34,278 nucleotides of DNA from Gammaproteobacteria bacterium (GCA_015484945.1 WFUO01000012.1:1-34278), one strand, 5' to 3'; shown: positions 11,723 through 19,952, counted from the stretch's first letter. Translations and numbers: made by a program. Notes: generated from the letters alone by a model not told the origin.

Positions 11723-11737
11723 TTAGACCAAGTCTAA
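11723..11737. promoter_or_regulatory. 15-bp palindrome, possible operator upstream of gpmI
   Basis: TTAGAC-CAA-GTCTAA, perfect 6-bp arms, in the intergenic region between divergent gpmI and the ArsR-family gene. Confidence 0.4.
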
Positions 11738-11846
11738 CCTGATCCTGCCCTTGAATCGAGTGGTTGCCGCCGGCGGACGTGAAAAATCTGGCGTGATCGC
11801 CGGCCGGTAAAACATCGCAAAAAGTAAGCTATCTGGTAACGGGTGC

Positions 11847-11871
11847 TATACAAACAATGTATTATTGTATA
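11847..11871. promoter_or_regulatory. Inverted-repeat operator candidate upstream of the ArsR-family gene
   Basis: TATACAA-N11-TTGTATA with an inner ACAAT-GTATT-ATTGT repeat; overlaps a TATAAT-like -10 box at 11868-11873. Confidence 0.55.
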
Positions 11872-11909
11872 ATGTTCCACTTATAAAAGAAAAGGGACAT
11901 GCGGATCCA

Positions 11910-12284
11910 ATGGAAAATCCCGAGTTCATGGGCATGGCTTGCCCGCTAACCGATACGGAAGCTGTTATGACAGAAAGCAGTAGTCTGCTCATTACCCAAG
12001 ACGAAGACATCGACCGTGCCTCGCGTTCGCTCAAGGCCATGTCGCACCCGCTGAGGCTCAAGATTCTCTGCACACTGGGTGATCGCGAGGTCAGTGTCCA
12101 GGACATCGTCGAACATGTCGGTACTTCGCAGAGCAATATCTCCCAGCATCTTGCCATCCTGCGCGACAAGGGCATCCTCTCGTCACGCAAGGACGCCAAC
12201 CGGGTTTATTACCGGGTCGGCGACCCTCGCACGCTGCGCCTGATCAGCATGATGCGGGAAGTCTTCTGCAGTTCCGAGATGTAA
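11910..12284 (+). CDS. ArsR-family transcriptional regulator, YgaV/BigR/SqrR-like
   Basis: SLKAMSHPLRLKILCTLGDREVSVQDIVEHVGTSQSNISQHLAILRDKGILSSRKDANRVYYRVGDPRTLRLISMMREVFCSSEM; wHTH with two Cys in the ILC and C-terminal FC positions. Start codon uncertain (11910 or downstream MTESSS). Confidence 0.88.
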   Translation: MENPEFMGMACPLTDTEAVMTESSSLLITQDEDIDRASRSLKAMSHPLRLKILCTLGDREVSVQDIVEHVGTSQSNISQHLAILRDKGILSSRKDANRVYYRVGDPRTLRLISMMREVFCSSEM

Positions 12285-12401
12285 CCAGGGCACAGGCAGG
12301 TTGCCGGATAGCGAACCATGGGGCGAGACTCCCGGTTCATCCTGTGCTGTCCCTTCACCCGGGCGCATGCCCATCATCATAAAAAAGACCGGAGGTAGAT
12401 C

Positions 12402-12626
12402 ATGACAACCGAGCGTTTGGTACGTATCTTTGCTGGCACTTTCATCCTGCTGTCACTGGGCCTGGGCGTGCAGGGCAGCCCGATCTTCCACAACGTGAAC
12501 TGGCTGTGGTTCACCGCCTTTGTGGGCGCCAACCTGTTGCAGAGCGGGTTTACGAAATTCTGCCCACTGGAGATCATTCTCTCCAAACTGGGTGTGAAGA
12601 GCGGCTGCCAGGCCACCTCGTCCTGA
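12402..12626 (+). CDS. DUF2892 family inner-membrane protein (YgaP C-terminal domain-like)
   Basis: MTTERLVRIFAGTFILLSLGLGVQG..NWLWFTAFVGANLLQSGFTKFCPLEIILSKLGVKSGC; two TM segments and FCPLxxxLxxLG..C motif. Confidence 0.85.
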   Translation: MTTERLVRIFAGTFILLSLGLGVQGSPIFHNVNWLWFTAFVGANLLQSGFTKFCPLEIILSKLGVKSGCQATSS

Positions 12627-12658
12627 CCAATCACCCACCACGCTGAACGGAAACATCG

Positions 12659-13081
12659 ATGGAACAACTGCTTGAATTCGTAGGTAACCACCTGTTGCTG
12701 AGCACCAGCTTCGTGGCCCTGCTGGTCATGTTCATCATGGCTGGCGGTTCCTCGCGGCATGGCTGTAACGAGATATCGCCGCTCGAAGCCGCGGCACTGA
12801 CCAACCGCGAGAACGCAGTGCTCATCGATACCCGTGAGGCCGGTGAATTCGCCGACGGGCACATCGTCAATGCCCTCAACGTGCCCGTCGGCGAGGCCGA
12901 AAAACAGATCGAAAAACTGGAAAAATACAAGAAACGCCCACTGGTGCTGTACTGCCGCAGCGGGCACCGCTCCGGTACGCTGTGCAAGCTGCTGCGCCAG
13001 GCCGGGTTCGAAAAGGTCTATAACCTGCGTGGCGGCATCATGGCCTGGGAGCGTGAAAAACTGCCGATAACACGCGGCTGA
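12659..13081 (+). CDS. Membrane-anchored rhodanese-like domain protein (YibN-like)
   Basis: N-terminal TM; VLIDTREAGEFADGHIVNALNVPV and active site VLYCRSGHRSGTLCKLL, GGIMAWERE. Confidence 0.93.
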   Translation: MEQLLEFVGNHLLLSTSFVALLVMFIMAGGSSRHGCNEISPLEAAALTNRENAVLIDTREAGEFADGHIVNALNVPVGEAEKQIEKLEKYKKRPLVLYCRSGHRSGTLCKLLRQAGFEKVYNLRGGIMAWEREKLPITRG

Positions 13082-13157
13082 ATGACGCACGAATTGAACT
13101 GGACGCTGTTGCGCCCCATATCTCCCGTGATTTTGGACAACACGGGAACCCTGCGAC

Positions 13158-13592
13158 ATGAGTGACACACAACAGATCGTCTGTCCACACTGCCATACCG
13201 CCAACCGGGTGCCGGCAAACAGGGATGCGCGACAGGCCAAGTGCGGCCGCTGCAAGCAGGCGCTGTTCGATGGCCGCCCGGTCGAGCTGGATGCGGCCGC
13301 TTTCGAGCGGCATATCGGCAACAACGACATTCCGGTACTGGTGGATTTCTGGGCCAGCTGGTGCGGGCCCTGCAAGATGATGGCGCCGGCGTTTGCCGAG
13401 GCCGCAAAACGGCTTGAACCGGACGTGCGCCTGGCCAAGCTTGAAACCGATCGCGAGCAGTCCGTCGCCGCGCGTTACGGTATCCGCAGCATCCCTACCC
13501 TGGTGCTGTTCCGGCATGGTCACGAGATCGCGCGCCAGGCCGGTGCCATGGATGCCGCCAGTATCACAGGCTGGGTGCGACAGCACCTGTAA
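13158..13592 (+). CDS. trxC: Thioredoxin 2 (zinc-ribbon thioredoxin)
   Basis: N-terminal CPHCHTANRVPANR..AKCGRCKQALF zinc ribbon plus WASWCGPCKMMAPAF thioredoxin active site. Confidence 0.93.
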   Translation: MSDTQQIVCPHCHTANRVPANRDARQAKCGRCKQALFDGRPVELDAAAFERHIGNNDIPVLVDFWASWCGPCKMMAPAFAEAAKRLEPDVRLAKLETDREQSVAARYGIRSIPTLVLFRHGHEIARQAGAMDAASITGWVRQHL

Positions 13593-13637
13593 ACGGCTGC
13601 TGCAGGCCACAACCCTCAACGAATCAGGAAACGACGA

Positions 13638-14096
13638 ATGACTGAAGAACAACAGGGCAGCGAGCCCAACCGCAATCTGACACTGCTCAGTATCTATCTG
13701 AAAGACTGTTCCTACGAGGCGCCCAATACACCGGGGATCTTCGAGAGTGACGCCGCGCCCGACATGAACCTGGACATCAGCGTGGAATCGAAACATCTCG
13801 AACAAGACCGCTTCGAGGTCACCGTCTCGGTCACCGTTACCGCCAGATTTGGCGACAAGACCGCATTCCTGGTCGAGGTTCAGCAGGCTGGCCTGTTCGT
13901 TATCAGCGGTTTCGACAACCAGGAAGTAGGCCCCATCCTCGGTATCTATTGCCCCAACATGCTGTTCCCGTATGCGCGTGAGGCGGTCGCCAACCTGGTC
14001 GGCAAGGGCGGCTTCCCGCAACTGATGCTGGAGCCGGTCAACTTCGAGGCCATGTATGCCCAAAGTCTGGAACAACAAGGTCAGCGCGTGAACTGA
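13638..14096 (+). CDS. secB: Protein-export chaperone SecB
   Basis: LLSIYLKDCSYEAPNTPGIFE, LDISVESKHLEQDRFEVTVSVTVTARFGDKTAFLVEVQQAGLF, LGIYCPNMLFPYAREAVANLVGKGGFPQLMLEPVNFEAMYAQ. Confidence 0.97.
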   Translation: MTEEQQGSEPNRNLTLLSIYLKDCSYEAPNTPGIFESDAAPDMNLDISVESKHLEQDRFEVTVSVTVTARFGDKTAFLVEVQQAGLFVISGFDNQEVGPILGIYCPNMLFPYAREAVANLVGKGGFPQLMLEPVNFEAMYAQSLEQQGQRVN

Positions 14097-14160
14097 TACC
14101 GACATGCCGAGCGATCACGATGTCCCTGTCTGGCTGTTACCGCGGAGGCACGACGCCTAG

Positions 14161-15174
14161 ATGAACCAGATCGCTGTCATCGGCGCCGGTTCCTGGGGCA
14201 CTGCCCTGGCCGTGCTGCTGGCACGCAATGGCGTGCACGTACGGCTATGGGGCAACGAGCCCGATCAACTGGACCGCATGCGCCAGACGCGCTGCAACGA
14301 TCGCTATCTGCCGGGTATCGCACTGCCCGAAAGGTTGTCCATCACCGACGATCTGGAAGAGGCGGTATCGTCTTGCGACGACATACTGCTGGTGGTGCCC
14401 AGCCACGCCTTTCGCATGGTGCTGGAGCGGCTGCATCCGCTGTTGCGTGACGGTGCGCGACTGGCCGGTGCCGCCAAGGGATTCGAACAGGGCACGCACA
14501 AGCTCCTGCACGAGGTGGTGGAAGAGGTCTGTCCGGGACATGACTATGCGGTCGTCTCGGGCCCTACCTTTGCATTGGAGGTGGCGCGCGGACTCCCGAC
14601 CGCGGTCACGGTCGCCAGCCGCAGTACCGCACTGGCCGAGGACTGGGCCGCGTGTCTGCACAACGACAGCTTCCGCGCCTATACCAGTGACGATGTGATC
14701 GGCCTGGAGATCGGTGGCGCGGTCAAGAACGTCATGGCCATTGCAGCGGGTATTTCCGACGGCCTGGGTTTTGGCGCCAATACCCGGGCCGCGCTGATCA
14801 CCCGGGGTCTGCACGAAATCATGCTGCTTGGCAGCAGCCTGGGCGGCAGGCGCGAGACCTTCATGGGCCTGAGCGGGCTGGGCGATCTGGTACTGACCTG
14901 TACCGACGATCTTTCACGCAACCGACGCTTTGGTCTGGCGCTGGCAGCGGGCAAGTCCCGTGACCAGGCGCTGGCCGGAATAGGCCAGGTCGTCGAGGGC
15001 CTGCAGACCGCCAGTGAAGTGGATGCGCTCGCGCGCCGGCATCAGGTGCCGATGCCGATCACAGAACAGGTGTGCCGCGTGCTGTATCAGGGCGCCGATC
15101 CTCACGAGGCCGTGCAGACACTGTTTAGGCGGCGTCTCAGGGCGGAGTTCAACGACGGCGATCTCTCTCAATAA
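14161..15174 (+). CDS. gpsA: NAD(P)H-dependent glycerol-3-phosphate dehydrogenase
   Basis: MNQIAVIGAGSWGTALAVLLARNG, AAKGFEQGTHKLLHEVV, SGPTFALEVARGLPTAV, GLSGLGDLVLTCTDDLSRNRRFG. Confidence 0.97.
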   Translation: MNQIAVIGAGSWGTALAVLLARNGVHVRLWGNEPDQLDRMRQTRCNDRYLPGIALPERLSITDDLEEAVSSCDDILLVVPSHAFRMVLERLHPLLRDGARLAGAAKGFEQGTHKLLHEVVEEVCPGHDYAVVSGPTFALEVARGLPTAVTVASRSTALAEDWAACLHNDSFRAYTSDDVIGLEIGGAVKNVMAIAAGISDGLGFGANTRAALITRGLHEIMLLGSSLGGRRETFMGLSGLGDLVLTCTDDLSRNRRFGLALAAGKSRDQALAGIGQVVEGLQTASEVDALARRHQVPMPITEQVCRVLYQGADPHEAVQTLFRRRLRAEFNDGDLSQ

Positions 15175-17573
15175 GCGACACCCATGGCGCGCAATTTGCG
15201 TTTTGCGGCGGCAAGCCCCTTGCGTGCGGCCTTGCGGTACCAGTAGATGGCCATGCTGCGATTGCGTGCAACACCATACCCATACCGGTACAAATCCCCC
15301 ATCCAGTCCATGGCGATCATGGAACCGTTTCGCGCCGCTTTCTCGAACCAGTATTTCGCGCTGGCATAACTCTTTGCCACGCCCTTGCCGGTGAAGTAGA
15401 GGTAACCCAGATTGTTCATGCTCGCGGCCTGACCCGCGTTCGCCCCCTTGCGGTACCAGCGCGCGGCCGCGCGGTAATTTCGTGGCACCGCAATGCCGTT
15501 CTGGTAAAACCAGCCGATCTTGTTATATGCGCCTGCATACGACCTGCCAGCCGCCTCACGGTACCATGACAGGGCACGCAACAGATCCTTTTTGACGCCT
15601 TTTCCGTTTTCGTACATCAAACCAATGACATAGGCAGACCAACCCGAGCCGAGGCTAACACCCTTGCGCAACAAACGCATCGCCAGCGCGGGATTGCGCC
15701 TTGTTCCCCGGCCCTGCAACGCCATATAACCGAGTACCGCATGCGCATCGCCATGCCCCATCTTCGCAGCCTGAATCAACCATTTGAGTGCCTGGTCATA
15801 CTTCTTGTTCAGATACGCGGCGCTCCCCATCCGGTACAGTTGCGCGGCGGTGTAACGCGGCTTGGCCGGCGCCAGTTTAGTCAGCCTGACGTGCACGGTG
15901 CGCGGTGAGCGGCTGACAAGCACCGACACCGTGCGTGACTTGTATCCTGGCGCGCTGACGTGCAGGCGATACTGGCCTCGCTTGAGTTTCATGCCCTGCA
16001 CGAAAGGCTTGCCATCGGCAAAACTTATGCGCGCATTGTGCGGATGTACGATCACCTTGACTGCATAACGTTTGCGCGCCAGCTTGACCTCGAATGCCGT
16101 ATCACGGTCAAGCTTGATCACACGTTCGACCGGCTCGTATCCCGGAAACGATACCCTGATCCGGTAACGGCCGGCCGGCAGGTTCATGCCGGGTTTGTAA
16201 CGGTAGGGCTTGTCGAGAAACTTTACGAAGGCATACCGCGGCTGTCGCTCGATGGTCAGCCGGTAGGTGATCTGCCTGAGTGTCGCCTTTACCGGCAACA
16301 GGCGGCCCCTTTCGACCGTTACGATCCGCTGCCAGCTGTGATAACCCGGTTTTCTGACAACGATCAGGTGCTTGCCTGCTTTCACGCGCTCCAGGCGGCC
16401 TGGCGTCTTTCCCTTGACCACACCGTCCAGCAACCATTCGCCACCCTCCGGCTCGCTGGCGATACTCAGCGCGCCATATCCGGGGATCAGCCACAGCCAC
16501 GCACCCGCGCCGCCGGCCAGAAGCAGGACAAGCATGACGACAAGCCACAGTCTCTTGCGCGAGCGCCTGGCCGGCGCTGTCATGGGCGGCGGGCCGTCAT
16601 GTGGCTGTTTGCCGGCCTCGGATGGCTTTTCGCCACTGGCCGGATTCATGACCCGTGTCGGCGCATCCGCGTCAACCGGCTCACGCTGGCCCAACAAACA
16701 GTCGAGTACCTGTTGTACCGACTGTGGCCGGTCCCTGGCCACCGGCGCGAGCATCCAGTCGATGGTGCGCAGGAATGTCTCACTGTAGCGCCCGGCCGCC
16801 ACCTCGGCGGCCGGCAGCATGGGATCCGCGCCATGGTTGTGCAGGGCATCGATCCTTTCCGGCGCCTCGGGTGGTGCGGTACCGGTCACGGCCTTGTAGA
16901 GCGTCGCACCAAGGGCATAGATATCACTGCACGGCTGGTGCTTGCTGCGCGTGCTGTACTGTTCGAACGGGGCATAGCCGGGGGTGATGATTCCGGTCAT
17001 CGAACGGCTGTGCTCGCCAAGGGCCTGGCGCGAGGCGCCGAAATCGATCAGCATGGGCGCGCCTTCACGGCGCAGATAGATATTGGCCGGCTTGATGTCG
17101 CGGTGCAGATAGTCTTGTGCATGGATGGCGCGCAGGCCATCGAGTATCGGAATGAAGATGGCGCGCAGCTGCGCCTCGTCCGGATGTGGATGGCGTTTCA
17201 GATATGCGGCGAAGGTCTCACCCTGCTCATAATCCATGACGATATAGCCGGTGCCATTGGCACGAAAGAAACGCAGCACCCGAACGATATTCGGCTCCTT
17301 GAAACGTGCAAGCGTACGCGCTTCCTCCAGAAAACGTTCCAGGCCGAACTCGTAGTCTTCGGCCGCGCTGTCATGGGGCATGACGCTGCTGTCTTCCTGG
17401 TTGCGGGTTGCGATCTCTACCGGAAAGTATTCCTTGATGGCCACATCGGTCTGCAACTCGGTATCCAGGGCCCTGTACGTGATCCCGAAGCTGCCCTGGC
17501 CGAGCACCTCGATGATCTCGTAGTTCTCAATGCGTGCGCCCTTTGTCAGGGCATGCTGGTATGTTCTGGTCAC
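15168..17573 (-). CDS. Ser/Thr protein kinase with TM segment, PEGA-type repeats and C-terminal Sel1-like repeats
   Basis: Kinase: EVLGQGSFGITYRALD, VAIKEYFP, LHRDIKPANIYL, LIDFGASRQALG, GYAPFEQY; TM LWLVVMLVLLLAGGAGAWLWL; three PEGA-like modules (e.g. PEGGEWLLDGVVKGKTPGRLERVKAGKHLIVVRKPGY); about six Sel1-like repeats. Confidence 0.93.
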   Translation of the reverse strand: MTRTYQHALTKGARIENYEIIEVLGQGSFGITYRALDTELQTDVAIKEYFPVEIATRNQEDSSVMPHDSAAEDYEFGLERFLEEARTLARFKEPNIVRVLRFFRANGTGYIVMDYEQGETFAAYLKRHPHPDEAQLRAIFIPILDGLRAIHAQDYLHRDIKPANIYLRREGAPMLIDFGASRQALGEHSRSMTGIITPGYAPFEQYSTRSKHQPCSDIYALGATLYKAVTGTAPPEAPERIDALHNHGADPMLPAAEVAAGRYSETFLRTIDWMLAPVARDRPQSVQQVLDCLLGQREPVDADAPTRVMNPASGEKPSEAGKQPHDGPPPMTAPARRSRKRLWLVVMLVLLLAGGAGAWLWLIPGYGALSIASEPEGGEWLLDGVVKGKTPGRLERVKAGKHLIVVRKPGYHSWQRIVTVERGRLLPVKATLRQITYRLTIERQPRYAFVKFLDKPYRYKPGMNLPAGRYRIRVSFPGYEPVERVIKLDRDTAFEVKLARKRYAVKVIVHPHNARISFADGKPFVQGMKLKRGQYRLHVSAPGYKSRTVSVLVSRSPRTVHVRLTKLAPAKPRYTAAQLYRMGSAAYLNKKYDQALKWLIQAAKMGHGDAHAVLGYMALQGRGTRRNPALAMRLLRKGVSLGSGWSAYVIGLMYENGKGVKKDLLRALSWYREAAGRSYAGAYNKIGWFYQNGIAVPRNYRAAARWYRKGANAGQAASMNNLGYLYFTGKGVAKSYASAKYWFEKAARNGSMIAMDWMGDLYRYGYGVARNRSMAIYWYRKAARKGLAAAKRKLRAMGVAY

Positions 17574-17771
17574 TGGTATCCCGTCTGCCCGGAGATCTTG
17601 TTGTTATCTATCCTGCCGTTTCCAGCAGCCAGTGTGTCACCCTGACAGCCTGTGCCACTGAGCGAACGTGGCGTCTGAACATGGGCAAGCGTTATTCATG
17701 AACCCAGACGATGCTGGCACGGGTGTCTTTCCACCATGTACGAATGCCGGCATCTCATCCGCCGATCTAGC

Positions 17772-17846
17772 AGCAGCCCGTCGGACTCAGGAAGAATCAC
17801 CTGCGCTGCCGGGAACGCGAGGACCCCCTCAATCCGACAGGTTGCT
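17772..17846. repeat. Short inverted-repeat element (16-bp arms)
   Basis: AGCAGCCCGTCGGACT (17772-17787) versus AATCCGACAGGTTGCT (17831-17846); reverse complements match 13/16 with a 43-bp spacer; non-coding gap between kinase and trmL. Confidence 0.5.
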
Positions 17847-17948
17847 GGGTCAAGATAATCCCTGACCATCAGGGTGTCAATCTCGGCGCCCTGTTGCGCT
17901 CTGGCTAAGCCGTTGTTTGAACAGAAGAACTTGTTTTTCGCGCACTCA

Positions 17949-18410
17949 TCATCCAAGGTGCGGAAACCCCTGCTGGCGCAGTGCTTCATAGAGAATAACG
18001 GCGGCGGCATTGGACAGGTTCATCGACCGGCTGTCCGGCTGCATCGGGATGCGTACGCATCTATCCGCCGGCATTTCATCCAGCAGCCCCTGGGGAAGGC
18101 CACGGCTCTCAGCGCCGAACAGCAAGACATCGTCGTTGTCGTAATCAACCCGGTCATAGCGTTGCCTGCCCCGTGTCGTACACGCAAAGATGCGATGTCC
18201 TTCCATAGCGCTGCTGAAGGCCACCCAGTCGTCGTAAACACTCACCTTTGCCGTATCACGGTAATCGAGACCGGCACGGCGCAGTTGCCTGTCATCCAGC
18301 TCGAATCCCAATGGCCGGATCAAATGCAGAAAAGTCCCCGTATTGGCGCACAGGCGCATGATGTTGCCGGTGTTGGGCGGGATCTCTGGCTCATGGAGGG
18401 CGATATGCAT
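17949..18410 (-). CDS. trmL: tRNA (cytidine(34)-2'-O)-methyltransferase TrmL
   Basis: MHIALHEPEIPPNTGNIMRLCANTGTFLHLIRPLGFELDDRQLRRAGLDY, LLFGAESRGLP, RIPMQPDSRSMNLSNAAAVILYEALRQ (SPOUT family). Confidence 0.95.
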   Translation of the reverse strand: MHIALHEPEIPPNTGNIMRLCANTGTFLHLIRPLGFELDDRQLRRAGLDYRDTAKVSVYDDWVAFSSAMEGHRIFACTTRGRQRYDRVDYDNDDVLLFGAESRGLPQGLLDEMPADRCVRIPMQPDSRSMNLSNAAAVILYEALRQQGFPHLG

Positions 18411-18506
18411 GGCTTTCGTCATATGCTGGCTGGCCTGGTGATGATATGCGAAAATCACGGCTTCAAGCCAGTACTGGGGAACCACGTGACACCTGAACAC
18501 AAGGCC

Positions 18507-19448
18507 ATGCTAAAGACCGATTTCTGCGGTCTGGACTTCGCGACGCCATTGGTGTTGCTGTCCGGCTGCGTCGGCTTCGGTGACGAGTACACCCGGATCC
18601 GCGGTTTCAGCAACCGCGACGTTGGCGCCGTGTGTCTAAAAGGCACCACTGCCGCGCCGCGCGCCGGCAACATGCCGCACAGGGTCTGCGAGACCCCCGC
18701 CGGGATGCTGAATGCGATTGGCCTGCAGAACCCCGGCGTCGATCGTGTCGTGGACGAAATCCTGCCTCGGCTGGATTTCGACGAAACCCGGTTCATCGCC
18801 AACGTGTCCGGTTCCACGATCGAGGAATATCACGAGGTCACCCGGCGTTTCGACGATTCGCCGATCGACGCCATCGAAATCAACATCTCCTGCCCGAATG
18901 TCAGGGAAGGTGGCGTCGCCTTCGGCAACGATCCAGACATGTCTGCGCGGGTCGTCGAAGCCTGCCGCAAGGCCACCGACAAGCCGCTGATCACCAAGCT
19001 GTCACCCAATCAGACCGATATCGCCGACAATGCGCGCCGGTGCATCGATGCCGGCAGCGACGCGTTCGCGGTCATCAATACCCTCATGGGGATGGCCATC
19101 GACATCGAGGAACGCACACCGGTGATCGGCAATAACCAGGGCGGCCTGTCGGGGCCCGCGATCAAGCCCGTGGCCCTGCTCAAGGTGCACCAGGTCTATC
19201 AGGTCTGCCGTGAGCATGCGATCCCGATCATTGGCCAGGGCGGCATCACGACGGCCGAGGATGCGCTGGAGTTCATCATCGCCGGCGCCACGGCAGTGGG
19301 TATCGGTACCGCGTTGTTCTATGAACCGCTGGTATGCAAGAAGATCAACAGCGGGATCATCGATTATCTCGAGCGCCACGGACTGAGTGAAATCTCACAG
19401 CTCACCGGCACGCTCACACTCAACGGCAATACACCCTCATGCTGCTGA
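18507..19448 (+). CDS. Dihydroorotate dehydrogenase, class 1B (PyrD catalytic subunit-like)
   Basis: PLVLLSGCVGFGDEYTRI, ETPAGMLNAIGLQNPGVDRVV, IEINISCPNVREGGVAFGNDP, ITKLSPNQTDI, INTLMGMAIDIEERTPVIGNNQGGLSGPAIKPVALLKVHQV, IIGQGGITTAEDALEFIIAGATAVGIGTALF. Active-site Cys in ISCPNV indicates class 1. Confidence 0.88.
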   Translation: MLKTDFCGLDFATPLVLLSGCVGFGDEYTRIRGFSNRDVGAVCLKGTTAAPRAGNMPHRVCETPAGMLNAIGLQNPGVDRVVDEILPRLDFDETRFIANVSGSTIEEYHEVTRRFDDSPIDAIEINISCPNVREGGVAFGNDPDMSARVVEACRKATDKPLITKLSPNQTDIADNARRCIDAGSDAFAVINTLMGMAIDIEERTPVIGNNQGGLSGPAIKPVALLKVHQVYQVCREHAIPIIGQGGITTAEDALEFIIAGATAVGIGTALFYEPLVCKKINSGIIDYLERHGLSEISQLTGTLTLNGNTPSCC

Positions 19449-19952
19449 CAGGCGGTGCGTACGGCGTCGCATAAGCATGACAGAGGCCATGGCCAGCGCC
19501 ATCAACACCCATGCCGATGGTTCCGGCACCGGCGTGACGTCGTTGAGATAGATCTGCAATGTCTTGCTCTCACTACCCGCTTCGAAACTGATCAGATAGC
19601 CGGTGGTATTGTCCTGAAAATAGCCGACATCCGGCGCCCAGCTTCCTCCCATCATGGCGCCCAGGCGAAATGCCTGCCCGCCCACGAGGGTGACGGATGT
19701 GTTGCTGGTGGTATTCGTGAATGTGTTACCGCTCACACTGATGAGATCACCGGGCTCAAAGGTGAGCTTTACGCTGGTCAGCGCGGTATCGGTATCTTCA
19801 AAGATACCGTAGGTGCCACTGTCCGAAAACAGTTTTGACGGATTCATGTCACCATCGGTCGGTAACCAGACCGTGCCTGCCACTGCGGTGGCGGTGAAAA
19901 GTAACGATAGCAGGAAGGCCATGACGGGCATGGCGTGACGAATGCGCTTCAT
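19437..19952 (-). CDS. PEP-CTERM sorting domain protein, paralogue 1
   Basis: Signal peptide, TVWLPTDGDMNPSKLFSDSGTYGIFEDTDTAL..., C-terminal VPEPSAWVLMALAMASVMLMRRRTHR sorting signal. Confidence 0.85.
   Translation of the reverse strand: MKRIRHAMPVMAFLLSLLFTATAVAGTVWLPTDGDMNPSKLFSDSGTYGIFEDTDTALTSVKLTFEPGDLISVSGNTFTNTTSNTSVTLVGGQAFRLGAMMGGSWAPDVGYFQDNTTGYLISFEAGSESKTLQIYLNDVTPVPEPSAWVLMALAMASVMLMRRRTHRLSAA

Noticed and set aside
12377-14105. Two long minus-strand ORFs (353 and 355 aa)
   Set aside because: Antisense to DUF2892, rhodanese, trxC and secB genes, all of which have strong motifs; no family signature in the antisense translations.
15960-17645. 561-aa plus-strand ORF
   Set aside because: Entirely antisense to the well-supported kinase gene; low-complexity R/G/H-rich translation typical of GC-rich shadow frames.
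17696-18010. 104-aa minus-strand ORF between kinase and trmL
   Set aside because: Overlaps the trmL 3' end and spans the inverted-repeat element; no recognisable domain or signal.
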